Of a stretch of 6,096 bases of DNA, positions 1-5,090 are shown piece by piece; position 1 is the first letter of the stretch, and each line of letters opens with the position of its first letter. This stretch comes from Akkermansia muciniphila (GTDB taxonomy: Bacteria; Verrucomicrobiota; Verrucomicrobiia; Limisphaerales; UBA9464): the NCBI GenBank assembly GCA_945873715.1, contig CAMCFL010000220.1, positions 1-6,096 on the forward strand, written 5' to 3'. The notes below the pieces were generated by a model. The model was not told the DNA's origin. It did not search any database and saw nothing but the letters and a program-made list of their open reading frames with translations. The translations under genes were made by a program, and so were the position numbers.

Positions 1-508
1 CGCCGGGAGCGTTCTGCTGGCGCAGGAAGCCCGCGCTCCGATCGAGAGCGACTGGGCGGAGATGGACCTCAAGGCCGGTGCCTATCACTACGTGGGCAAC
101 GTGCGGGTCGATGTGCCGGGCCTGTTGAAGCTCACCTGCGGCGACCTGCTCGCGCAGCCGCAGAAGGAAACCAACCGTCTCGAATCGCTGATCGCCACCA
201 CCAACGTGGTCATCGAGATCGTCCGTCCCGGGCGGCGACCCGGCGATGCTCCGGTCGTCATCCGGGCCTACGGCGAACGCGCCGTCTATACCGCCACCAA
301 CGAGATCGTCACCCTTTCCGGAGGCGACACCCGGGTGGTGGCACCTCAGGGCACCATGCGCGGGACGAATGTCATCTACGACGTCGCCACCGGGCGCATC
401 CGTTCCACCGGCCACCAGATCACCGAGTTGAATCCGGAGCTCTTCCGCAACTCCGGGCTTTTCCGGCGTGCCACCAATCCGCCGGCAGCCGGCCCAACCA
501 AACCGTGA
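1..508 (+). CDS. lptA: LptA/OstA-type LPS transport protein, 5'-truncated
   Basis: The reading frame is open to the left edge (first full codon at base 2) and stops with TGA at 506-508, leaving 168 visible residues. It probably encodes the periplasmic bridge protein that carries lipopolysaccharide from the inner-membrane LptBFGC extractor to the outer-membrane LptD complex. The visible start (AGSVLLAQEARAP) resembles the end of a signal peptide. It is followed by the typical OstA-domain opening: IESD, an aromatic/Gly segment ending YVGNVRV, then a beta-rich stretch with LTCGDLLA, ERAVYTATNEIVTLSGG, QGTMRG and IYDVATGRIRSTG. The C-terminal tail (NPPAAGPTKP) is proline-rich. If the start is only 10-20 codons upstream, total length would match the usual 170-190 residues. 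The main support is the fold-like pattern plus position directly ahead of lptB. It could instead be the last OstA repeat of a longer LptA/LptC-like protein. The internal ATG at 62 is not the start, because homologous sequence continues upstream of it. Confidence 0.75.
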   Translation, partial: AGSVLLAQEARAPIESDWAEMDLKAGAYHYVGNVRVDVPGLLKLTCGDLLAQPQKETNRLESLIATTNVVIEIVRPGRRPGDAPVVIRAYGERAVYTATNEIVTLSGGDTRVVAPQGTMRGTNVIYDVATGRIRSTGHQITELNPELFRNSGLFRRATNPPAAGPTKP

Positions 509-536
509 TCCAGACGGGGCAACGTGCCTGTCGCGC

Positions 537-1319
537 ATGAGCCAGAAACCATCCACCGCGACGGAAGCCACGCCGGCGGGCACGGGCGGCGAAGACCGGC
601 GTCTGCTGACGGTGGAGGGTCTGGCCAAGGAATACGGCAAGCGGCGGGTGGTGGATGGCGTGACGATCCACGTCAACGCGGGAGAGATCGTGGGATTGTT
701 GGGTCCTAACGGTGCCGGCAAGACCACTTCGTTCAACATGGTGGTGGGCCTCGTCCGCCCGGATGAAGGCACGGTCCGGTTCCTTGGGGAGGATGTCACC
801 GGTATGGCCATGCACACCCGCGCCCGAAGGGGCGTGGGTTACCTGACCCAGGAGCCGAGCGTCTTCCGCAAGCTGTCGGTCGAGGACAACCTCCGGGCGA
901 TCCTTGAGACCGTCGATTGCCCGCGCGACGAAAGGCAGACCCGCCTCAATTATCTGCTGGATGAACTCGACCTGGCGCGACTCGCCAAGAGCAAGGCCTA
1001 CCAGTTGAGCGGAGGCGAGAAACGTCGGTTGGAAATCACCCGCGCCCTGGTCACCCATCCCCGGCTTCTGTTGATGGACGAACCGTTCGCCGGCATTGAT
1101 CCCATCGCGGTGTACGAGGTGCAGAAGATCGTCCGCCGCCTGCGCGACCGCGGTCTCGGGATCCTCATCACCGACCACAACGTGCGTGAGACCCTCAAGC
1201 TGGTGGATCGCGCCTACCTGATCTACCAAGGCCGGGTGGTCTATGAGGGGCCAGCGGATCAGTTGGTCAACGATCCCCGGGCGCGCGAGATCTATCTGGG
1301 TCCGGACTTCAACCTCTGA
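537..1319 (+). CDS. lptB: LPS export ABC transporter ATP-binding protein LptB
   Basis: This is the cytoplasmic ATPase that powers lipopolysaccharide extraction by the LptBFG transporter. With the ATG at 537 it has 260 residues. All ABC motifs are intact: Walker A GPNGAGKT (56-63), Q-loop Gln105 in YLTQEPSVFRKLS, signature LSGGEKRR (157-164), Walker B LLLMDEP with catalytic Glu182, D-loop FAGIDP, and H-loop His214 in TDHNVRETL. The combinations SVFRKLSV, DEPFAGIDP and TDHNVRETL are characteristic of LptB rather than of branched-chain amino-acid ATPases. The frame extends upstream to a GTG at 468, but that start would overlap the preceding gene by 41 bp and add a Pro/Arg-rich leader unlike the family. 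Even from 537 there is a 20-residue Ser/Thr/Gly-rich leader before LLTVEGL. No good Shine-Dalgarno sequence is seen at either start. It follows the lptA-like gene by 28 bp and precedes hprK by 5 bp, so the three are probably co-transcribed. The transporter's membrane subunits (LptF, LptG) are not in the window. Confidence 0.95.
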   Translation: MSQKPSTATEATPAGTGGEDRRLLTVEGLAKEYGKRRVVDGVTIHVNAGEIVGLLGPNGAGKTTSFNMVVGLVRPDEGTVRFLGEDVTGMAMHTRARRGVGYLTQEPSVFRKLSVEDNLRAILETVDCPRDERQTRLNYLLDELDLARLAKSKAYQLSGGEKRRLEITRALVTHPRLLLMDEPFAGIDPIAVYEVQKIVRRLRDRGLGILITDHNVRETLKLVDRAYLIYQGRVVYEGPADQLVNDPRAREIYLGPDFNL

Positions 1320-1324
1320 TCGCC

Positions 1325-2284
1325 ATGCACACCCCGGGTCGCCCCATGAATCCCGTCCCGGTCACCGTCCACAGGTTCTTCACCGAGCACGCTTCCGTCC
1401 TCGGACTCCATCTGCTGGCGGGAGCGACGGGATTGAAGAAGATCATCCGGGAACCGACGGTGAATCGGCCGGGGCTGGCGCTGGCGGGGTTCAGGAAGTA
1501 CTTCGCGCCGCGTCGGGTCCAGGTGATCGGCAACGTGGAGACGTCCTACCTCCGTTCCCTCGAGGTCGACCTGCGGCGGCAGCGGTACGCCGAGTTGTTC
1601 GCCTGGCGGATTCCCTGCGTCGTGCTCTGCCGCGGGATCAAGCCGGACAAGGACTTCCTGCAGGCGGCCGAGAAGGCGGCCACGCCGGTGCTGCAAACGT
1701 CGCTGGTGACCATGAAGTTCATCAACCTGGCGACGCTGGCGCTGGAGGCCCTGTTCGCGCCCCGAACCCAGGTCCACGGAAGCATGGTCGATATCCAGGG
1801 TGTGGGCGTGATCATCCAGGGCGAGAGCGGCATCGGCAAAAGCGAGGCGGTGCTGGGCCTGCTCGAACGCGGCCACAGCCTCGTGACCGATGACATCACC
1901 CGGCTCACGCTGGTCGATGGACGCAAGTTGATCGGGACCGGGAAGGAACTGACGCGAAACCTGATGGAGGTGCGCGGCATCGGGATCATCGACGTGGCAG
2001 CCATGTTCGGCGTGGCCTCGATCCGGCCGGAGAAGCTGGTGGACCTGGTCGTGACCCTGAAGGCCTGGGAACAGATGCAGGAGGTGGACCGGTTGGGGAT
2101 CGAGGAGCGATGCACCGAGTTGCTGGGGGTCCAGGTTCCGCACATGGAGATTCCCGTGCGGCCCGGCCGTGACCTGGCCCGATTGATTGAAGTGGCCGCG
2201 TTCCAGACCAAGCTTCGGCTCAACGGGATCAATCCGGCCCGCGAACTCAGCCGGCGCCTGACCCAGGCGATGCAGAAGCTCTGA
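1325..2284 (+). CDS. hprK: HPr kinase/phosphorylase
   Basis: This bifunctional enzyme phosphorylates, and dephosphorylates, a regulatory serine of the phosphocarrier protein HPr. It has 319 residues from the ATG at 1325. An N-terminal DRTGG-like regulatory domain (about 10-140) is followed by the kinase domain with P-loop GESGIGKSE (166-174, Lys172). Catalytic His151 lies in QVHGSMVDIQGVG, and Asp189-Asp190 in RGHSLVTDD. The family signature is EVRGIGIIDVAAMFG (215-229), with Arg256 at the conserved arginine position and a C-terminal IPVRPGRDLARLIEVAAF block (276-293). Spacing between these residues agrees with the Lactobacillus casei enzyme, so it should be catalytically intact. An ATG at 1346 is an alternative start that removes only MHTPGRP. 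Neither start has a clear ribosome binding site, and the 5-bp gap to lptB suggests translation coupled to the upstream gene. No HPr gene follows in this window. In many Gram-negatives lacking a sugar-transporting PTS, HprK is thought to serve a regulatory phosphorelay. Confidence 0.95.
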   Translation: MHTPGRPMNPVPVTVHRFFTEHASVLGLHLLAGATGLKKIIREPTVNRPGLALAGFRKYFAPRRVQVIGNVETSYLRSLEVDLRRQRYAELFAWRIPCVVLCRGIKPDKDFLQAAEKAATPVLQTSLVTMKFINLATLALEALFAPRTQVHGSMVDIQGVGVIIQGESGIGKSEAVLGLLERGHSLVTDDITRLTLVDGRKLIGTGKELTRNLMEVRGIGIIDVAAMFGVASIRPEKLVDLVVTLKAWEQMQEVDRLGIEERCTELLGVQVPHMEIPVRPGRDLARLIEVAAFQTKLRLNGINPARELSRRLTQAMQKL

Positions 2285-2332
2285 GTTTTCGGTTGCCGCC
2301 GGACGTGGGAGCGGGAGGCTCTTTCCACATTC

Positions 2333-3133
2333 ATGAAATTCTCCCGTCACATCCTGCCGTGGCTCACTGCCGCGGCCGCTACTGCCGTCTTCGCCGCCGG
2401 GGTTGGTTATGAAGATACCCCGATGATTCCCGGGCAGAAGTGGAAGGTCCACGACAAGGCGCGTCCCAACCCTCCCATCGTCACTCCGGCGGAAACCTTC
2501 AGCCAGGGGGCACCGGCACCTTCGGATGCCAGGGTCCTGTTCGATGGCCAGAGCCTGGCCGCCTGGAAGAGCGGCGGCAGCGACGCCAAATGGAAGGTCG
2601 AGAACGGCTACTTCGAAGCCATCAAGGGCGCGGGCGACATCGAGACCCGGGAGAAGTTCAGCGATTTCCAACTGCACATCGAATGGTCCGCTCCCAACCC
2701 GCCGAAGGGCGACAGCCAGGGTCGCGGCAACTCCGGCGTCTTCCTCCACGGCCTCTACGAGATCCAGGTCCTCGACGTGTACAACAACAAGACCTACGCC
2801 GACGGCCAGGCCGGCGGCATGTACGGTCAGTGGCCGCCCCTCGCCAACGCCATCAAGAAACCCGGCGAATGGAACAGCTACGACATCGTCTTCGAAGGCC
2901 CCCGCTTCGATGACGCCGGTGCCGTCACCCGCAAGGCCTCCGTCACCGTCCTCCACAACGGCGTCGTCCTCCATCATCGTCAGGAGTTCAACGGCCCGTC
3001 TGGTCATCGCAATCTCCCCAAGTACGTGAAGTACGATGGCTCCGGTCCCATCCGCCTCCAGGACCACGGGGATCCCGTCCGCTTCCGCAACGTCTGGATC
3101 CGGCCCCTTGGTACCTACGATCGGCCGGAGTGA
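2333..3133 (+). CDS. Secreted DUF1080 (3-keto-disaccharide hydrolase family) protein
   Basis: This 266-residue exported protein has a typical signal peptide: basic KFSRH, a hydrophobic run at about 7-22 (ILPWLTAAAATAVFAA), and likely cleavage near residue 22. A short linker carries the subfamily block YEDTPMIPGQKWKVHD (26-41). The DUF1080 domain (Pfam PF06439, concanavalin A-like jelly roll) starts at VLFDGQSLAAW (68-78). It continues through GNSGVFLHGLYEIQVLD (132-148), GGMYGQWPP and PGEWNSYDI, and ends in RLQDHGDPVRFRNVWIRPL (241-259). Members of this family have been linked to cleavage of 3-keto-glycosides and are multiplied in Planctomycetes and Verrucomicrobia. The exact substrate cannot be read from sequence. 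No lipobox cysteine is seen, so a soluble periplasmic or secreted protein is expected. It starts 48 bp after hprK on the same strand. GGGAG/GGAGG-like bases occur about 17-25 nt upstream, rather far for a ribosome binding site. Co-transcription with the lpt-hprK genes is possible, but no functional link is evident. Confidence 0.93.
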   Translation: MKFSRHILPWLTAAAATAVFAAGVGYEDTPMIPGQKWKVHDKARPNPPIVTPAETFSQGAPAPSDARVLFDGQSLAAWKSGGSDAKWKVENGYFEAIKGAGDIETREKFSDFQLHIEWSAPNPPKGDSQGRGNSGVFLHGLYEIQVLDVYNNKTYADGQAGGMYGQWPPLANAIKKPGEWNSYDIVFEGPRFDDAGAVTRKASVTVLHNGVVLHHRQEFNGPSGHRNLPKYVKYDGSGPIRLQDHGDPVRFRNVWIRPLGTYDRPE

Positions 3134-3176
3134 GCCGGGCCTGCCCCCCGGATGTGACCGCGATGGCCCGTGGCCC

Positions 3177-3191
3177 CACCCCGGAGGGGTG
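3177..3191. terminator. GC hairpin in the convergent intergenic region, possible terminator
   Basis: CACCCC (3177-3182) and GGGGTG (3186-3191) form a perfect 6-bp stem with a 3-nt GGA loop. It lies in the 167-bp gap between the DUF1080 gene (+) and plsC (-), which converge. A hairpin here could help end transcription from either side, but there is no T-run on either strand, so it is not a classical intrinsic terminator. The rest of 3134-3300 shows no coding signal that I can support. Confidence 0.3.
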
Positions 3192-3300
3192 ACGCAGGGT
3201 AGCCCGGGAAGCAGGGCGTGAGATCTGGCCTGGACCGGCAAGCTGCCGATCCCCCCGGTGGATTCACGGACTCGTGGAACTCGTCCGAATGCCCCCCGGT

Positions 3301-3987
3301 TCAAGATCCCTTCCGCCCCGCCGGTTCGAGATTCCGGATCGCTTCCATGATCTCGTCGGCGACCTGCTGGTAGATCTCTTTCAACCGGGCCTTGTCGCAG
3401 GTGGCCGCCTCGGCCCGGAGCGCCTCGAAGGACAACGGCGCACCAAAGATCAGGGTGATGGGGCGCGGCCGGGGAAACCGGTGATGCCGGCCCCACGCTT
3501 CAAAGGCCCCCACGATCCGCACCGGCACCACCGGGGCCGTCGACTTGATCACCGTCAACCCGATGCCCGCCCGGGCCGGCATGATCTGTCCGTCGGCGGA
3601 GCGGGTTCCCTCGGGAAACAGGACGATCGCGGCTCCGTCGGCCAGACGGTCAAGAATGGCCTTCAATCCGGCACCACCCCCGCCATCCCGATCGACTGGC
3701 ACTGCCCGGAGGCTGCGGATCAGGGCGCCCAGGACGGGCGCGGAGAAGAGGGATTTCCGTGCGAGGAAATGGATCGAGCGTTCCAGCACGCACCCGATCA
3801 GGGGCGGATCCAGGAAGCTGATGTGATTCGAAGCCAGGACCGCCGGCCCGATGCGGGGCACATGCTCCCGGCCCTCGACCCGAAGCCGGAAGTAGATCCG
3901 GGAAAGGTTCCGGAAGATCCACGAGTAGAGACGATAGTGGAACGGACGCCGCGCGGCGGCCACCAGGTCGGATTCAGCCAGGTTCAT
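3301..3987 (-). CDS. plsC: 1-acyl-sn-glycerol-3-phosphate acyltransferase (PlsC/LPLAT family)
   Basis: This membrane-associated acyltransferase probably makes phosphatidic acid by acylating lysophosphatidic acid, an early step of phospholipid synthesis. From the ATG at 3987 it has 228 residues, within the usual PlsC range. Motif I is NHISFLD (catalytic His55 and Asp60, HX4D), with substrate-binding PVDRD (97-101), FPEGTRS (124-130) and VPVRIVG (154-160) following in canonical order. The N-terminal YRLYSWIFRNLSRIYFRL may sit at the membrane. The open frame continues to an ATG at 4056, but those 23 extra residues (including SSVKSVDG) are encoded by an inserted inverted-repeat element. The 3987 start also matches the reconstructed pre-insertion ATGA junction with the upstream hydrolase gene, so I choose 3987. 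Related LPLAT proteins acylate other lysophospholipids or ornithine lipids, so substrate preference is inferred only. Confidence 0.93.
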   Translation of the reverse strand: MNLAESDLVAAARRPFHYRLYSWIFRNLSRIYFRLRVEGREHVPRIGPAVLASNHISFLDPPLIGCVLERSIHFLARKSLFSAPVLGALIRSLRAVPVDRDGGGGAGLKAILDRLADGAAIVLFPEGTRSADGQIMPARAGIGLTVIKSTAPVVPVRIVGAFEAWGRHHRFPRPRPITLIFGAPLSFEALRAEAATCDKARLKEIYQQVADEIMEAIRNLEPAGRKGS

Positions 3988-3989
3988 GC

Positions 3990-4151
3990 TCGGAGCCGGA
4001 GTTCCATCCACAGATTTCACCGATGACCGAGCTGCGTCCGCAGCGGCCACTTTCACCCGCAGGGGGAGCGTTCTTCCGCGTCTTGGATGCCGAAAACGGC
4101 CTCCCGATCGGTGTCATCTGCGTCATCTGTGGATCAACCGCCGCGGCTTGA
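3990..4151. repeat. MITE-like inverted-repeat element with 10-bp flanking direct repeats
   Basis: The two ends are imperfect inverted repeats. ATCCACAGAT at 4006-4015 pairs with ATCTGTGGAT at 4125-4134, extending to 17 of 21 matches (4006-4026 against 4114-4134). The outermost 16-17 bases on each side are also similar in inverted orientation: both begin TC, share AGCCG and end with a GTT just before ATCC. The identical 10-mer AGGTTCATGC abuts both ends (3980-3989 and 4152-4161), as expected for a target-site duplication. The core holds no transposase, so the element would be non-autonomous. The right arm contains TCATCTG twice (4114-4120, 4123-4129). From general knowledge, intergenic repeats with ATCCACAGATTTCAC-like arms recur in verrucomicrobial and planctomycete genomes; copy number here cannot be judged from one window. 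It separates the hydrolase gene from plsC. A 61-codon frame on the minus strand (4159 to 3974) runs through it without a stop and is probably not a selected protein. Confidence 0.7.
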
Positions 4152-4155
4152 AGGT

Positions 4156-4935
4156 TCATGCGATCTCCACCCGGAGTCCGTCATAGGCGAGGAACACGCC
4201 TTCCGGCAGTTCCGCCTGGTCACGGTCGTGGTCGTAGTCGTGGGTCAGGTGGGTGAAATAGGTCCGGTCCGCCCCGATCCGGCGCGCCGTCGTCAGTGCC
4301 TCATCCAGACACATGTGGGTCGGGTGCGGATCCCTGCGGAGGGCGTCGAGGACCACCACCTGTGCGCCGCGGGCGGCGGCAATGGCGTCGTCGGTCACCT
4401 CCTTGCAGTCGCTGAAGTAGGCCAGGCGCGCACCCTGCCGTTCGAAGACGAACCCGAGGGTCTCGATGTTGCCGTGCGGCAGTGGAAAGGATTCCACCCG
4501 GAGATCACCCACCTCGAAGGGGCCGGTGATCTCGCGCGCATCCGGATGAAAATAGGAGCGGGGAATGGGACGCCCGTCGAAGGCGTACTCGAAGATGCGT
4601 CGGAGCGTGCGGAAGGTGATGGCGGACGCATGGACCGGCAGGGGGCCGCCCCGCAGGTCGCAGACCCGACGACAGTCGTCCATGCCCATGATGTGGTCCG
4701 CATGGGCGTGGGTGATGAGGAGCGCATCCAGGTAACCCAGACCCTCGCGCAACATCTGGGTGCGGAAGTCAGGCGTGGTATCCACCAGACACCGGGTCGC
4801 CGGTGTCTCGACGTAGATCGACGCCCGCAACCGATGATTCCGCGGGTTGGCCAGGTACTCCGGTGGATACGACTTCCCGATGATCGGCACGCCTTGAGAG
4901 GTGCCGGTACCCAGGAACCGGAAGGAGAACGACAT
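4156..4935 (-). CDS. Metallo-beta-lactamase-fold hydrolase, PhnP-like
   Basis: This 259-residue cytoplasmic metal-dependent hydrolase opens with the RFLGTGTSQGVP motif (6-17) common to PhnP-like and RNase Z-like MBL proteins. The metal-binding signature is THAHADH (75-81), preceded by DTTPDFR (52-58). Further likely ligands are His154 in LPHG, Asp176 in YFSDC, and a histidine in the C-terminal THLTHDYDHDRD (228-239). The end, LPEGVFLAYDGLRVEI, is typical of a subgroup whose members probably act as phosphodiesterases on small nucleotides or cyclic phosphates. The cysteine-rich zinc loop of E. coli PhnP after the first glycine motif is absent; KSYPPEYLANPRNHR takes its place. The frame runs 90 codons further upstream to 5205, but that part is Pro/Arg-rich, crosses the divergent spacer and overlaps mqnC, so the ATG at 4935 is preferred. 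No Shine-Dalgarno sequence is seen there. Its stop codon was probably once coupled to the plsC start. The substrate is unknown. Confidence 0.9.
   Translation of the reverse strand: MSFSFRFLGTGTSQGVPIIGKSYPPEYLANPRNHRLRASIYVETPATRCLVDTTPDFRTQMLREGLGYLDALLITHAHADHIMGMDDCRRVCDLRGGPLPVHASAITFRTLRRIFEYAFDGRPIPRSYFHPDAREITGPFEVGDLRVESFPLPHGNIETLGFVFERQGARLAYFSDCKEVTDDAIAAARGAQVVVLDALRRDPHPTHMCLDEALTTARRIGADRTYFTHLTHDYDHDRDQAELPEGVFLAYDGLRVEIA
4160..4168 (-). promoter_or_regulatory. Ribosome binding site orphaned by the inserted element
   Basis: On the minus strand GGAG (4168-4165) is followed by a 5-nt spacer and an ATG at 4159-4157 that overlaps the hydrolase stop codon as ATGA. This is a well-placed Shine-Dalgarno sequence inside the last codons of the hydrolase gene. 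Today that ATG opens only the 61-codon frame crossing the repeat. Without the element it would be the plsC start. The 61-codon frame stops at 3974, 11 nt past the present plsC ATG, so ribosomes could still reach plsC by termination-reinitiation. This is inferred from geometry only. Confidence 0.45.
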
Positions 4936-5005
4936 CGTGGGAGGAGTGTGCCGTTCGAAGGCCGGTGGGGAAGGGAGATTTATGGGGAATCCAAGGAGGC
5001 GAGAG

Positions 5006-5023
5006 GCGGGCGGGGACGCCCGC
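5006..5023. repeat. Perfect GC-rich inverted repeat in the divergent intergenic region
   Basis: GCGGGCG (5006-5012) and CGCCCGC (5017-5023) form a 7-bp all-GC stem around a GGGA loop. It is followed by CCCGGG (5027-5032) and further GC-rich partial symmetry to about 5046. It lies in the 155-bp gap between the divergently transcribed hydrolase gene and mqnC, where promoters for both should be. It could be an operator-like palindrome, a transcript-end hairpin or one copy of an intergenic repeat. I could not identify convincing -35/-10 pairs on either strand. Confidence 0.5.
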
Positions 5024-5090
5024 GGTCCCGGGAGGGGCCTGGGCCCGAAACATCCTCGCGGCTTTCGCCGAATGACCCTAGTTTGAAGGC

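Noticed and set aside
468..536. Upstream GTG start for lptB
   Set aside because: It would overlap the preceding gene by 41 bp and add a Pro/Arg-rich leader not seen in LptB proteins.
420..1229. 269-codon minus-strand frame opposite lptB
   Set aside because: The plus strand encodes a complete LptB with all ABC motifs; the antisense translation shows no recognisable motif.
1292..3496. 734-codon open frame on the minus strand
   Set aside because: It lies antisense to the complete hprK and DUF1080 genes and enters plsC in another frame. It has no domain order or consistent composition. Long antisense frames are expected at this GC content.
3274..4026. 250-codon plus-strand frame opposite plsC
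   Set aside because: The plsC acyltransferase motifs are on the minus strand. The plus frame is charged and low in hydrophobic residues, typical of a shadow.
4977..4985. Minus-strand CATAAATCT as a -10 box for the hydrolase gene
   Set aside because: No acceptable -35 element lies at 16-18 nt, so the match is too weak to annotate.
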